64,000 bases of DNA from NCBI GenBank assembly GCA_025054855.1, contig JANWZS010000002.1, forward strand, positions 87,017 through 151,016, in the 5' to 3' direction. Shown one piece after another: positions 45,599-55,301 of this stretch. Under the pieces are notes generated by a model. That model ran no database searches. It was not told the origin of the DNA and saw only the letters and a program-made list of their open reading frames with translations. Source of the DNA: Candidatus Nitrosocaldus sp. Lineage in GTDB: Archaea; Thermoproteota; Nitrososphaeria; Nitrososphaerales; Nitrosocaldaceae. The translations under genes were made by a program, and so were the position numbers. Every line of letters starts with the position of its first letter. Position 1 is the stretch's first letter.

Positions 45599-45982
45599 CT
45601 ACTGGTATCTGTGCAGAACACACCTATCCCTCAGATCGCACCGCTCATCCATGAGCCTTATAGCCTCCTTGAAGTGGAAGAGCACCTCCCTACCCTTATC
45701 GGTTATCCTAACAAGCGTTGGATCATTGGCCCTAGCATGTGTACCGTACACGATATCACTGTAGAGCACTAGACCCCTCTCGCCCAGGAACCTGAGGTAC
45801 CTGTTCAGCACACGTATATCCAGGTTCGTCTTGTAACTCAGACTGGTCTTGTTCATATCTGACTCATCAAGCCTATCCAGTATGCTTATTATGATCATGA
45901 GAGGACCCCTCCTGCCCCTCCTGCCCCTCCTCCTGCCCCTCACCTTCATCCCCATAGAGGTCCTGGTATAATCATCCACCAA
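45599..45982 (-). CDS. Winged-helix protein with Arg-rich N-terminus
   Basis: 127 residues. An Arg/Gly-rich N-terminal segment (MKVRGRRRGRRGRRG) precedes a winged helix of the ArnR1-like kind (IISILDRLDESDMNKTSLSY, LDIRVLNRYLRFLGERGLV, RITDKGREVLFHF). A C-terminal Cys pair (RCDLRDRC) is unusual for the group. An internal ATG at residue ~10 or 29 may be the real start, shortening the basic tail. Lies 55 bases before the Rieske start. Confidence 0.7.
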   Translation of the reverse strand: MVDDYTRTSMGMKVRGRRRGRRGRRGPLMIIISILDRLDESDMNKTSLSYKTNLDIRVLNRYLRFLGERGLVLYSDIVYGTHARANDPTLVRITDKGREVLFHFKEAIRLMDERCDLRDRCVLHRYQ

Positions 45983-46014
45983 CGAGATTGGTATTCCAAC
46001 TATTAATAAATAGT

Positions 46015-47859
46015 TTACTTGTGGGCCATTATGAATACGCCTTGCGCATCTGCCCTACAGAAGCCGAAGCGCACGAACTGCACCATACTCCCCATATCTA
46101 CCTTGAGTGCATATGACTCGGCATAAGCATGCACTACCCCAAGGCTCTCTGGGTTGTACTTATCATCCACGTAGAGCTGCCTTGGCACGAGTACCTTCAC
46201 CTCTACAGCCTCATCAACACTCACCCACTGCACCTTCTTCACATCCTTGACCCCATAACCTGTGAACCTGGCATCTGCGTGCGTGTAACCCTCCCCTACA
46301 CGCTCCACGACCACATTGTAGAGGTCTATGAGCCTTATCTCCCTGCCTATGGCATCCCTGATATCACTGAGGGGCACGTAGAACTCATTACCAACACGCA
46401 CATACCTTGAGCCGAGGGCATCGTTGGTTGGATGGTTCCTGAGCCTTACAGTTGCATGCGTTGACCTTGAGCCTCCACCAGCATCAGTAGCAGTCTCAGC
46501 GGTAGCAGTAACATGCTGCCCCTCTCCATTCTCACTCCCCAACCCCTTGACCCTCAGCCTTATGCAGTCATCCCTCCTCACCATGAAGAGCCTCAATGCA
46601 TGGGCATCCACCATCCTCCTGTTTATGGCCTCCAGCACCTCGAATGGGGGCTTGGTATCCGCCTTTGTGAACCCTAGTGAGAGCACGAACTCCCTTATCG
46701 CCTCCGGCTGTATGCCCCTCCTCCTCAACGCTGCAAGCGTAGGTAACCTGGGATCGTCCCATCCCTTAACCAAACCCTTCTCTATCAATGGGGCTATCCT
46801 CCTCTTCGATACTGGCATGCCCTCGAACTCAAGTCTAGAGAACTCCAACACGAGGGGCCTCCTCATCCCCAGCCTATCCAGTATCGCATAGTAGAGTTCG
46901 TTCCTCAACTCGTACTCCTTGCTCCTGAGTGCGTGCGTGACACCATCCATGCTATCCTCCACGCTTGCAGCAAAGTCATACGTTGGCCACACCCTGTACC
47001 TCTCACCCTTCAGTGGATGCTCATGCTCTATTATCCTGAAGAGCGTTGGGTCCCTCATGACCGTGTTGCTGCTCCTCATATCCCCCATGAACCTCAGTAT
47101 CGCCTGATTCGGTCTGTACTCGTTGAACATCCTAGCCCATCTCTCCATATGCTCCTCCCTGCTCAGTGATCTGCATGCACACCCAACCCCAGATGCCCTA
47201 TTCCTCTTTATGGCCTCTGGCCTGCATGTGCACACGTACGCACCATCTACCTCTATGAGTCTCTGTGCATGCATGTAGAGCAACTCCATATCATCGGATG
47301 TGTTCTTGATGATGTCGGGCCTGACACCGAGCCATCTCAGCCCATCCATTATGGCATCGTAGTACTCCCTCCTCTCCTTTACAGGATTGGTATCATCGAA
47401 GCGCAGTATGAACCTCCCCCTGTACATCCTTGCGTACTCCTCATCTATCACCACTGCCTTTGCATGGCCTATGTGTGGATACCCGTTGGGCTCTGGAGGG
47501 AACCTCGTCACGACTCTACCCATTACAGCATCTGGTAGTGGAGGCAGGGCATACTGCTTACGCTCAACCCCCTCCTCCCCCTTACCCTCGATACCCTGCC
47601 CCATGGCCTCTAGGGCACTCTTCTGCTCCTCAACGCTCATTCTGTTCACCTCCTCCACAGTTGCGGTTATGGTTGGGATCAGTGCCTTTATGCCACTCCT
47701 CAGATCTGGTCTGGTGGCTATGACCTTAGCCGTGACCTTGTCCACCCTGGCCTTGCCACCATGCTCCACAGCGTTCCTTAGAGCAAGCCCCCTTATGAGG
47801 AGCAGGATATCACCACCATCGCTACTACTACTATCATCATCACCCAACCCATCCACCAC
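46015..47859 (-). CDS. gltX: Archaeal glutamyl-tRNA synthetase (GluRS)
   Basis: 614 residues. The class I signature is PHIGHAKAV (HIGH, ~130), and VSKRRI is the KMSKS-like lysine loop (~345); RFPPEPNGY and RFDDTNP are typical of archaeal/GlnRS-type GluRS. A ~100-residue N-terminal helical extension begins with an Asp/Ser run. The C-terminal half is the beta-barrel anticodon-binding domain (VRFGFCRADAQ). It loads Glu on tRNA-Glu and, by amidotransferase later, on tRNA-Gln. Two acidic and Ala/Thr-rich low-complexity inserts are present. Starts 17 bases after the GGPP synthase stop. Confidence 0.93.
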   Translation of the reverse strand: MVDGLGDDDSSSSDGGDILLLIRGLALRNAVEHGGKARVDKVTAKVIATRPDLRSGIKALIPTITATVEEVNRMSVEEQKSALEAMGQGIEGKGEEGVERKQYALPPLPDAVMGRVVTRFPPEPNGYPHIGHAKAVVIDEEYARMYRGRFILRFDDTNPVKERREYYDAIMDGLRWLGVRPDIIKNTSDDMELLYMHAQRLIEVDGAYVCTCRPEAIKRNRASGVGCACRSLSREEHMERWARMFNEYRPNQAILRFMGDMRSSNTVMRDPTLFRIIEHEHPLKGERYRVWPTYDFAASVEDSMDGVTHALRSKEYELRNELYYAILDRLGMRRPLVLEFSRLEFEGMPVSKRRIAPLIEKGLVKGWDDPRLPTLAALRRRGIQPEAIREFVLSLGFTKADTKPPFEVLEAINRRMVDAHALRLFMVRRDDCIRLRVKGLGSENGEGQHVTATAETATDAGGGSRSTHATVRLRNHPTNDALGSRYVRVGNEFYVPLSDIRDAIGREIRLIDLYNVVVERVGEGYTHADARFTGYGVKDVKKVQWVSVDEAVEVKVLVPRQLYVDDKYNPESLGVVHAYAESYALKVDMGSMVQFVRFGFCRADAQGVFIMAHK

Positions 47860-47876
47860 CAGCCATCACGTTAAGA

Positions 47877-48878
47877 TCATGCGCTCCTCTCAACTATCAA
47901 CCTTGCTATGTACTCCAAAGCATGCTTTGCGCTCCCATCACTGAATCCCCTCAGCCTACTCACGGCCTCATCGGCATACCTGCCTGCCATCTCCCTGACC
48001 TCCCTATCTATGCCCATGCGCTCCATAAGATCTATAGCAGAGAGCACATCACGCTCATCCATACGCTTTGAGCCCAGGAGCGATAGTATCCTCATCCTAT
48101 CGCCATCAGCGCACCTCCTCAGGGTCAGGAGTATGGGCAGGGTCTTCTTCCCCTCCCTTATATCGTTGCCCACTGGCTTCCTGGTCACCTTTGGGTCGCC
48201 TATCACACCTATGAGGTCATCTATGAGTTGGAATGCTATACCGACACTCCTCCCGTACCCTGCAAGGTCCTCCACAGCGTCATCGTCTGCCCCTGCGGTT
48301 ATGGCACCCATCATGCATGAAGCCTCGAATAGCGATGCGGTCTTCTTGGTCACCATCCTTATGTACTGCTCATCATCTGGTATCATGCTACTGGATGCCA
48401 TCTCCATATCCATGGCCTGCCCCTCGCTGAGCACTATGCAGTACTCAGCAAGAACATCCACAAGCCTCACTATCTTACCATCATCGAGCCCTGTGGCCCT
48501 GCCGTAGTGTGCTACAGTCTTGAACGCACCCATGAGTAGCAGGTCACCAGCGAGTATCCCATAGGGTAGGCCATATGCCCTGTGCACCGTCGGTACTCCA
48601 TGCCTGACCTCATCATCATCCATTATATCATCATGCACTAGCGTGAAGTTGTGCACCATCTCCATTGCAGAGGCTATGTATATCGCCTTCTCAGGGTTGC
48701 CATTGCAGAGCTCACAGCACTTGACGAGCATGTATGGCCTGAGCCTCTTCCCTCCGCTGTTGATGTAGTGCACTGCAGCATTATAGAGCCTTGATGGCTC
48801 ACCCTTCATGGTAGAGTTTATTATCTCATCAACCCTCCTGGCTATGCTCCTTATCTCCTGCTCCACCACAGCACTCAT
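47877..48878 (-). CDS. Geranylgeranyl diphosphate synthase
   Basis: About 333 residues from ATG 48878; a longer frame opens at 48899. The first Asp-rich motif is DDIMDDDE (~90) and the second FQLIDDLIGVIGD (~225), with GGKRLRPYMLVKCCE upstream. It condenses isopentenyl units to the C20 chain (or longer) for archaeal lipids. The residue pattern before the first Asp motif was not used to fix chain length. Fits directly after the isopentenyl isomerase gene and before gltX in the conserved archaeal block. Confidence 0.9.
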   Translation of the reverse strand: MSAVVEQEIRSIARRVDEIINSTMKGEPSRLYNAAVHYINSGGKRLRPYMLVKCCELCNGNPEKAIYIASAMEMVHNFTLVHDDIMDDDEVRHGVPTVHRAYGLPYGILAGDLLLMGAFKTVAHYGRATGLDDGKIVRLVDVLAEYCIVLSEGQAMDMEMASSSMIPDDEQYIRMVTKKTASLFEASCMMGAITAGADDDAVEDLAGYGRSVGIAFQLIDDLIGVIGDPKVTRKPVGNDIREGKKTLPILLTLRRCADGDRMRILSLLGSKRMDERDVLSAIDLMERMGIDREVREMAGRYADEAVSRLRGFSDGSAKHALEYIARLIVERSA

Positions 48879-49041
48879 ACCAGATGATTGCCATCGCACT
48901 CCATAATATACTCATCCATCACCATCATACCAGTGAGTATGCTGATTCATGCTGATGATGCCAAGGTGCAAGGCAGCACCAATGCTGATGGGGATGATGG
49001 TTATGCCAACTACAATGGAGCCTACCTACCTACCTGCCTGC

Positions 49042-50157
49042 CTACACGCCCCCGTAGGTCCTGAACCACTCGAGCAATGGGCCCTGGAGATGGTATCTGG
49101 CACGCTTCAGCGCCCTTACATCCCTTGCACCAACGAGGAACATCACTGCTCTCAACTCCTCTATGAGGGCCCTTGCGTAATCCAGTACAGCCTCCTTGGA
49201 CTCTGCAGCACACTTCAGGAATGGCCATGCGAGTGCGCACATATCCGCACCTAGAGCAATACACTTTGCAACATCCATCCCGTTCCTCAAGCCCCCAGAT
49301 GCGACTATGCTCACCCTCACAGACCTCCTGACCTCCAGGAGGCTCATGGCCGTTGGTATGCCCCAGTCCCATAGTAGCTCCCCAAGGCGTGACTTCATCG
49401 GTGCCTTGCTGTTATCTGCCCTGAGCTTCTCTACCCCAGCCCAACTCGTGCCCCCAGAGCCTGCTACGTTTATGGCCTTCACACCTGCAAGCTCGAGCCT
49501 CACAGCAACATCCCTTGATATCCCTGATCCTACCTCCTTCACTATCACCGGTATATCTACACTCCTAACCAGCTCGACTATCTTGCTGTATATGCCCTTG
49601 AACCTGGGCTCGCCCTCAGGCTGGATGAGCTCCTGCAAGGGGTTCAGGTGCACGGCTATGGCATCAGCATCTATCATCTCTATGATCCTCCTCACATCAT
49701 CTAGCGTTATGCTCCTCAGTTGCACACCCCCTATGTTGGCTATGAGGAATGCGTTGGGTGCGCTCTTCCTTGCTATGGAGTAACTCTCCCTCAGGCTATC
49801 GCTGAGCAGTCCAGCCCTCTGGCTCCCCACGCCCATACCCAGGTTCAGCTCCTCAGCCACCTGGGCCAATCGCTCGTTTATCACGGTAGCCTCATCCGTC
49901 CCTCCAGTCATGGAGTCTATTATTATGGGTGCAGAGAACCCATGGCCGAGGAATGTGGTCGATGTATCAACCTCATCTATATCAAGCTCTGGGAGTGCGT
50001 TATGCACGAGCATGACATGCTCTAGATATGTTGAGATGTTCCTTGCCTGCACATCCTGCTTGAGCGGTATGGTGAGCCCTTCGAGCTTCCTGCTCTTTAT
50101 AACCTCCACCTCTGCACTCTTGTCAGAAGAGTCGCTCATGCCTGCCCCGCCCGCCAT
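49042..50157 (-). CDS. fni: Type 2 isopentenyl-diphosphate isomerase (FMN)
   Basis: About 371 residues from ATG 50157; in-frame TTG 50184 and ATG 50139 are alternatives. The Idi2 features are RKLEGLTIPLKQDVQA, IIIDSMTGGTDEA, NLGMGVGSQRAGL, HLNPLQELIQPEG (substrate His/Gln) and VKEVGSGISRDVA, NVAGSGGTSWAGVE for FMN. It interconverts IPP and DMAPP using reduced flavin. Directly follows the isopentenyl phosphate kinase gene. Confidence 0.93.
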   Translation of the reverse strand: MAGGAGMSDSSDKSAEVEVIKSRKLEGLTIPLKQDVQARNISTYLEHVMLVHNALPELDIDEVDTSTTFLGHGFSAPIIIDSMTGGTDEATVINERLAQVAEELNLGMGVGSQRAGLLSDSLRESYSIARKSAPNAFLIANIGGVQLRSITLDDVRRIIEMIDADAIAVHLNPLQELIQPEGEPRFKGIYSKIVELVRSVDIPVIVKEVGSGISRDVAVRLELAGVKAINVAGSGGTSWAGVEKLRADNSKAPMKSRLGELLWDWGIPTAMSLLEVRRSVRVSIVASGGLRNGMDVAKCIALGADMCALAWPFLKCAAESKEAVLDYARALIEELRAVMFLVGARDVRALKRARYHLQGPLLEWFRTYGGV

Positions 50158-50184
50158 ACCCTTGCCTTCACCACTTATGTGCAA

Positions 50185-50970
50185 TCACCCCTTGCTACCC
50201 CTTATGACCGTGCCAATGGTATCCCTGCCCCTCAACACATCCACAACCCTCTCTGGGTAGAGCCCGTTCACGAACCAGACATCTATGCCTAGAGATGCTA
50301 TCCTCATCCCCTCTCTGACCTTCCTCCTCATACCCCCCGTCACATCCATGCCCACATCCTCCATGCTTGCATCACTAGCATACCTCAACTCTTTTATAAG
50401 TTCCCTGCCCTTCATATCCCTGTAAACACCATCTACAGCAAGTGTAAATAGCGCTATGCTAACATTCTGCACTAGGCGCTCTGCGAGTATGCTCATGATC
50501 TCATCACCAGAGAGTATGTAGTAGAGGCTATCCCCATAGTGCATCACATCCCCGTGAGTAACTGGTATGAGCCCGTGCATAGACATGCTGTACAGCTCAT
50601 CCACCCTGCTGCCCATAGTAACCTTCCCTGCAGAGATGAAGGATGATGGATGGATGGTGTATGGCCTCAAGCCCTGCTCGAGCATTATGCCCGTTATTCT
50701 ATTGTTCAGATCCACCATGGAGCACCTCACCCTGCTTATCCCCTCTACGCTGTACCCTGCTGGTCTACTGTGCATATCGTAGAGTACGGAGTAGTAATGG
50801 CCGAAGGAGCCACCGCCATGAACTACTATCATTGGTACACCACCATCATCATATGCAACCTGCTTGAGTGCCCTGCTCACACCCTCCACTGCATGGGCAT
50901 TGAATGCCAGTGGCCTATCCTTGAATGTGACTATGGAGCCCCCAAGCTTGATCAGCGCTACCACACACAT
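50185..50970 (-). CDS. ipk: Isopentenyl phosphate kinase
   Basis: 261 residues. The amino-acid-kinase fold is clear: IKLGGSIVTFKD at the N-terminus (Gly-rich loop), VVHGGGSFGHYY (~55, with the substrate-orienting His), PVTHGDVMHYG, ILSGDEIMSILA, and DVTGGMRRKVREG near the end. It turns isopentenyl phosphate to IPP, the last step of the archaeal alternative mevalonate pathway. Starts 48 bases after the mevalonate kinase gene stop. Confidence 0.92.
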   Translation of the reverse strand: MCVVALIKLGGSIVTFKDRPLAFNAHAVEGVSRALKQVAYDDGGVPMIVVHGGGSFGHYYSVLYDMHSRPAGYSVEGISRVRCSMVDLNNRITGIMLEQGLRPYTIHPSSFISAGKVTMGSRVDELYSMSMHGLIPVTHGDVMHYGDSLYYILSGDEIMSILAERLVQNVSIALFTLAVDGVYRDMKGRELIKELRYASDASMEDVGMDVTGGMRRKVREGMRIASLGIDVWFVNGLYPERVVDVLRGRDTIGTVIRGSKG

Positions 50971-51018
50971 ACTCCCTGGCAGAGACCTTAAAAGGTTTTG
51001 ATCTGGTACTATGGATGG

Positions 51019-51975
51019 TCACGCTTCTGTAATCACACCCTGCTCCTCCACACCAGATGTGAAAGTTTCATATCTGCTCAATGCATCAGGTGGAGGTGTT
51101 CTAGAACGGTCTATGAGCGAGATGATGCAGCCTCCACCCCCTGCACCCGTCAACTTTGCTCCATATGCTCCATTCTTGAGCAGTGCATGCACTATACCAT
51201 CCAGCACACCATTGGATACACCAAGCCTCCTCAGCAGCCCGTGGTTGAGTGTTAGCAGTTCACCGAGCCTCGCCCTATCCCCACACCCCATGGCGTACAA
51301 TGCCTGCATGGTCAGTTGCTCACTCATCTCCGCCAGAGAGGCGAACTCCTCTCTACTGCTCTCCCCCCTAGCCTTCACCCTCATGACCATGGCCCCAGTA
51401 TCCTTCATGATCCCAGAGTTGACTACCATGAAGTGCATGTCAATGTACATCCTCTTATCCAGCCTCTCCACCCTACCATCCTTGAATAGTACAAGCCCGC
51501 CGTAGGTGCATACTGCAGAGTCTATCCCAGATGGGTTCCTGTGCACAAGCCTCTCAGCCTCTACTGATAGCCTGAACACCTCATCCCTGCTCACCCTGCC
51601 CAGCAGGGAGCCTACGGATGCTATAGTTGCAACGCTGGTCGCTGCGGATGCCCCAAGCCCCATCCCGTATGGGAAGTCCGACTCGAGTAGTATGTCAACC
51701 CCTGTGTACCTCTCGAGCAGCCTCATCACCCCTGCTGCTGAGAAGATTATGTGCCTATGGGGATCATCTCTATACAGATTGGGGTCATGTATGCTCCCCA
51801 GATCCATTCTGGAGTAGCCGAGCATGGATCTGACCCTCACCTCTCCAGCACCGTTGATGGTTGAGGTTGCCCTCACCCTCCTCTCTAATGCAGTTGCTAC
51901 GGCAGGCTTGCCATATACCACAAAGTGCTCCCCGAAGAGTATGGCCTTCGCAGGTGCGCTTGCAACAGCCCTCAT
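51019..51975 (-). CDS. mvk: Mevalonate kinase
   Basis: About 318 residues from ATG 51975 (MRAVASAPAKAILFGEHFVV); the frame continues upstream without features and overlaps the MEMO gene, so the short start is chosen. GHMP motifs: GEHFVVYG near residue 15, GLGASAATSVATIA near 95 and KLTGAGGGGCIISL near 280. It phosphorylates mevalonate for isoprenoid synthesis. Starts 26 bases after the MEMO1 stop. Confidence 0.92.
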   Translation of the reverse strand: MRAVASAPAKAILFGEHFVVYGKPAVATALERRVRATSTINGAGEVRVRSMLGYSRMDLGSIHDPNLYRDDPHRHIIFSAAGVMRLLERYTGVDILLESDFPYGMGLGASAATSVATIASVGSLLGRVSRDEVFRLSVEAERLVHRNPSGIDSAVCTYGGLVLFKDGRVERLDKRMYIDMHFMVVNSGIMKDTGAMVMRVKARGESSREEFASLAEMSEQLTMQALYAMGCGDRARLGELLTLNHGLLRRLGVSNGVLDGIVHALLKNGAYGAKLTGAGGGGCIISLIDRSRTPPPDALSRYETFTSGVEEQGVITEA

Positions 51976-52001
51976 ACATCGACCACCAACAGGATGATAC
52001 G

Positions 52002-52898
52002 CTATGAGAATACTATGGATGCGTATCCTACAACGGAGCCCTTGTCCCCAGTCACATCCCCGCTTGTAGCGTACTTGAGCAGTGATGCACTGCTGGCACC
52101 AAGCCTCTTGGCAGCAACCATCACTGCCCCTATCGCCCCATACCCACACGCACTCACATCCAGCCTCTCGAGTACGGTGTAGTACCTTGAGACATCCAGT
52201 TCCAGTATAGCCTTTATCAGCTCCCCATCCTTCCTGTACGCCTCCTCGTTGGGCTCATAGTGTGTTAGGTCAGATGATGCTATCAGGAGTGTGCTCATAC
52301 CGCTAGACTCTATCAGTTCTGCTATAGCGCTACCCAGATCACTCGCAGTATCCCTGTCCTGCATCCAGAGCACTATGGGCAGTATGCTGAACCGATGCCT
52401 GTATATGTACTGGAGCATAGGGATCTGCACCTCAAGGCAGTGGTCCCTGCTGTGTGCATAATCATCTATATCCAGTATGCCAGATAACCTGACTAGCCTC
52501 CTAGCCTCATCACTGTTCACTGGTACACCACCAAGGGGGGTCTCCCACTGGCAGTCTACCATGGTAGCTACAGCGCTACCAAGACCGTAGTGGTTGGGCC
52601 CGAGCATTATTATGAGGTCTGGCTTTAGTGATGATGCTGCATGGTATGAGTGTGCAGCTACAGCCCCAGAGTACATGTACGCTGCATGGGGTGATACCAT
52701 GGCTATGGGCATGATAGCCTTGCCCTCGCCCCCTGCACCATCTGGCCGAACCCTACCACTACCACTACCACTACTACCACTACCACCACCTCCCAGTGGC
52801 CCCAGAGGGTGGCGGAAGCACTCATCTATGGCATCGATGAGCGCATCCCTCTCTGCTGGGTAGAAGATACCAGCAACGGCAGGTCGTCGCACCCTCAA
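52002..52898 (-). CDS. MEMO1-family protein (AmmeMemoRadiSam system protein B)
   Basis: 298 residues. The MEMO core is recognised by RRPAVAGIFYPAERDAL, SPHAAYMYSGAVAAH (metal-binding His), LGPNHYG, EVQIPMLQYIY (His/Cys partner in RDHCLEVQ) and SSDLTHYEPNEEAYRKD. It is a small non-heme-iron dioxygenase-like fold whose role with the AMMECR1/radical-SAM partners is unsettled; those partners are not in the window. A Gly/Ser-rich insert (~35-55, GGGGSGSSGSGSG) interrupts the N-terminal part and is unusual. Confidence 0.9.
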   Translation of the reverse strand: MRVRRPAVAGIFYPAERDALIDAIDECFRHPLGPLGGGGSGSSGSGSGRVRPDGAGGEGKAIMPIAMVSPHAAYMYSGAVAAHSYHAASSLKPDLIIMLGPNHYGLGSAVATMVDCQWETPLGGVPVNSDEARRLVRLSGILDIDDYAHSRDHCLEVQIPMLQYIYRHRFSILPIVLWMQDRDTASDLGSAIAELIESSGMSTLLIASSDLTHYEPNEEAYRKDGELIKAILELDVSRYYTVLERLDVSACGYGAIGAVMVAAKRLGASSASLLKYATSGDVTGDKGSVVGYASIVFS

Positions 52899-52958
52899 TG
52901 CTGCTCACCCTACCCGTTGCCATCAACACTGGTCTCAACTCTATGTTCATACTGCTCA

Positions 52959-53600
52959 CTATGATGCCTGCTGCTCCTCTGCACCCTCCTCGATCTTGGT
53001 CTCAAAGTCATCCACCTTGTATGCGCTGCCCTTGTAGATGAACGTATCGAACTGCCTCTGCTCTATGAGCCCCTTCTTGTTGAGTACCTCTAGCGTGAGG
53101 AGCCAGTACACGGCTGCTATGGCCCTCCTCCCCCTGTTGTTTGCTGGTATTATGAGATCAACGTTGCTTGCAAAGTTATCCGTATTCGCTATAGCCACAA
53201 CAGGTACACCAGCATTGGTAGCCTCTATGACTGCTTGGAGATCTGCTTGGGGATCACTGACAAGAACTATCTCTGGCTCTATGTACGTTGCGAGGAACGG
53301 GTTGGTCAGTGTACCAGGCATGAACCTGCCTATCATTGGGGTTGCACCAGTCAGCTCACAGAACTTGGTCACTGCAACCTTGGCATTCTCCTTGGTCGAG
53401 CATGCCACAACCTTTGGTAGCGATCTGCTTATGAACGATGCAGCAGCATCTATACGCTCAAGGGTCTTGTTCATATCGAGCATGTACACCCCCTCGTTGG
53501 TCTTCGCTATGAACTGCTCCATGTACTTGGTCTTCACGTTCGTGCCTATCCTTATACCTGCCGAGAGTATAAGCTTGTCTATGTTATCCACCATGCTCAT
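52959..53600 (-). CDS. rps2: 30S ribosomal protein uS2
   Basis: 213 residues. Archaeal/eukaryal uS2 features: AGIRIGTNVKTKYMEQFI, AVTKFCELTGATPMIGRFMPGTLTNP, EIVLVSDPQADLQAVIEATN, IPANNRGRRAIAAVYWLLTLE. It lies in the small-subunit head. The end is a Glu-rich tail (KIEEGAEEQQAS). Placed between eno and MEMO1 as in most archaea. Confidence 0.95.
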   Translation of the reverse strand: MSMVDNIDKLILSAGIRIGTNVKTKYMEQFIAKTNEGVYMLDMNKTLERIDAAASFISRSLPKVVACSTKENAKVAVTKFCELTGATPMIGRFMPGTLTNPFLATYIEPEIVLVSDPQADLQAVIEATNAGVPVVAIANTDNFASNVDLIIPANNRGRRAIAAVYWLLTLEVLNKKGLIEQRQFDTFIYKGSAYKVDDFETKIEEGAEEQQAS

Positions 53601-53673
53601 GCACTATGCTTTAGCACTGTATAATTTTAAGCTTGAGTTTCACTGACTGGCGTGATGGGTTCATGGCATGGGT

Positions 53674-54918
53674 TCATAGCACAGCAGCCATACCCTTGAT
53701 CACATCCATCTCCTCTAACCTGATGAGTTCGTTCATCTTGGCGATCCTCTCGCCTCCAACCACACCAGCCTTGATCATCCTCGAGCCTGTACCTACAGCA
53801 ACATGTGCTATGTGGGCATCTGTACTCTCACCAGATCTATGCGATGTTACGAGCCTTATACCGTGCCTGCCTGCTTCCCTAGCGAACAGCAGCGCCTCAT
53901 ACAGGCTACCTGCCTGGTTGACCTTGAGTATGGCTGCATTGCACGCCCCATACTCCACCGCAGTCCCAAGCCTTGATACGTTGGTGACCAGCAGATCGTC
54001 CCCAGTTATGTACACACTACTGAACCTCTTCGTGAGTTCAGCCATGCCAGCAAAGTCCTCCTCGTGGAGCGGGTCCTCAACGTACACTAGCCTGTAATCC
54101 CTTATCAGACCACCAACGAACTCCATCTGCTCCTCCCTGCTCAGCAGCCTGCCGTGCCTCGAGTATGCATAGCCCTTACCATCCCAGAGCGATGACGATG
54201 CAAAGTCCAGACCTAGAGCAACATCCTTGCCTATAGAGTATCCAGCCTCTATACAAGCCTGCTCCACGGCCTCCAGCGCCTCCATGTTGGATGCCCTAGG
54301 GGCCCATGCACCCTCATCCCCCCTGCCGTATGTGAAGTACCTGTCCTTCCTCTCGAGTACGTCTCTAAGCATCCTGTGTACTCTGATGTTCATCCCCACA
54401 GCCTCCAGCATGCTCCTTGCGCCTATGGGCACTACCAGGTACTCCTGTATGTCTGGTGTACTCGGACCAGCATGCGCCCCTCCACCAAGCACGTTGCCCA
54501 ATGGGTAGGGGAGCCTGTAATCCCTACCCCGCTCAGTACTCACAAGCCTAAACACAGGTTCATCCAGTGCCTTCGATGCAGCATCTATGGAGGCCATGCT
54601 CACAGCATACGCTACAGACCCTCCGATGATGGAGTAGTTTGGTGTATCATCTATACCCCTCAGCACATCGTATATGGCCTTTGGGTCCGATGCATCAACA
54701 CCTATGAACCTCTCCCTGTTCTGGTTGAATACCTTGAGCGCATCATCCACGCTGTTGTTTGGGAAGCCTATGGCCTCATACCTGCCCTTGCTTGCGCCAG
54801 ATGGTGCTGCTGCCCTGCCCATGTACCTTTTACCTGCTATCACGTCCACCTCTATACTCTCCTGCCCCCTGCTGTTGTAGCAGGGTCTGGCCTTTACTGC
54901 TGTCACCTCTGTGGTCAT
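53674..54918 (-). CDS. eno: Enolase
   Basis: 414 residues. The enolase signatures are NSRGQESIEVDVIAG at the start, ASSSLWDGKGYAY, YVEDPLHEEDFAGMAEL (Mg ligand Glu/Asp), ITGDDLLVTNVSRL (Mg ligand Asp), LKVNQAGSLYEALLFA (catalytic Lys) and TSHRSGESTDAHIAHVAVG. It interconverts 2-phosphoglycerate and phosphoenolpyruvate in gluconeogenesis. Between rpoN and rps2, the usual archaeal place. Confidence 0.95.
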   Translation of the reverse strand: MTTEVTAVKARPCYNSRGQESIEVDVIAGKRYMGRAAAPSGASKGRYEAIGFPNNSVDDALKVFNQNRERFIGVDASDPKAIYDVLRGIDDTPNYSIIGGSVAYAVSMASIDAASKALDEPVFRLVSTERGRDYRLPYPLGNVLGGGAHAGPSTPDIQEYLVVPIGARSMLEAVGMNIRVHRMLRDVLERKDRYFTYGRGDEGAWAPRASNMEALEAVEQACIEAGYSIGKDVALGLDFASSSLWDGKGYAYSRHGRLLSREEQMEFVGGLIRDYRLVYVEDPLHEEDFAGMAELTKRFSSVYITGDDLLVTNVSRLGTAVEYGACNAAILKVNQAGSLYEALLFAREAGRHGIRLVTSHRSGESTDAHIAHVAVGTGSRMIKAGVVGGERIAKMNELIRLEEMDVIKGMAAVL

Positions 54919-54943
54919 GCCCTACTACTCCTGAATGAATAGG

Positions 54944-55174
54944 CTAACTGCTCTCCACCTCTTCCTTCTTCCTCATAAGTACCTCATAGTAGAGGAGGAG
55001 CTGGTTTATGGTCTCTACCGTTGTAAGGAACATCCTCCTGCAGCAGTACCTCTTCACACCCATATCATCTAGGACTGCAGCAGGCTTCTCACCCATCCTA
55101 ACCCTATTTACATATATATTGTATTTGTCAGCTATTAGACTACCGCATGTGAAGCACCTGACTGGGACTAGCAT
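54944..55174 (-). CDS. rpoN: RNA polymerase subunit N (Rpb10-like)
   Basis: 76 residues. Two Cys pairs bind zinc: CFTCG at the N-terminus and YCCRRMF in the middle, with the family phrase [15 protein letters not shown]. It supports assembly of archaeal RNA polymerase. First gene of the conserved rpoN-eno-rps2 block. The usual upstream rpl13-rps9 genes are absent here; instead a tRNA-Leu gene is divergent. Confidence 0.94.
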   Translation of the reverse strand: MLVPVRCFTCGSLIADKYNIYVNRVRMGEKPAAVLDDMGVKRYCCRRMFLTTVETINQLLLYYEVLMRKKEEVESS

Positions 55175-55213
55175 GCATATGCTTTAATTGAAGGGTATAA
55201 AAGTATTTCATGG

Positions 55214-55298
55214 GCGGGGGTCGCCAAGCATGGCCAAAGGCGCCAGACTGAGGCTCTGGTCCCTCAGGGGTTCGTGGGTTCAAATCCCACCCCCCGCA
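55214..55298 (+). tRNA. tRNA-Leu(GAG)
   Basis: Class II tRNA: acceptor GCGGGGG/CCCCCGC, anticodon stem CCAGA/TCTGG with loop CTGAGGC (GAG), long variable arm, T-arm GTGGG-TTCAAAT-CCCAC. CCA is encoded right after the discriminator A (299-301). Its last 19 bases are also the antisense of the aminotransferase stop region. Confidence 0.95.
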
Positions 55299-55301
55299 CC
55301 A
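55259..55301 (+). repeat. 43-bp inverted repeat, left copy
   Basis: Variable arm to CCA end of tRNA-Leu(GAG), identical in reverse complement to 56577-56619. The two copies enclose the aminotransferase gene. Confidence 0.85.
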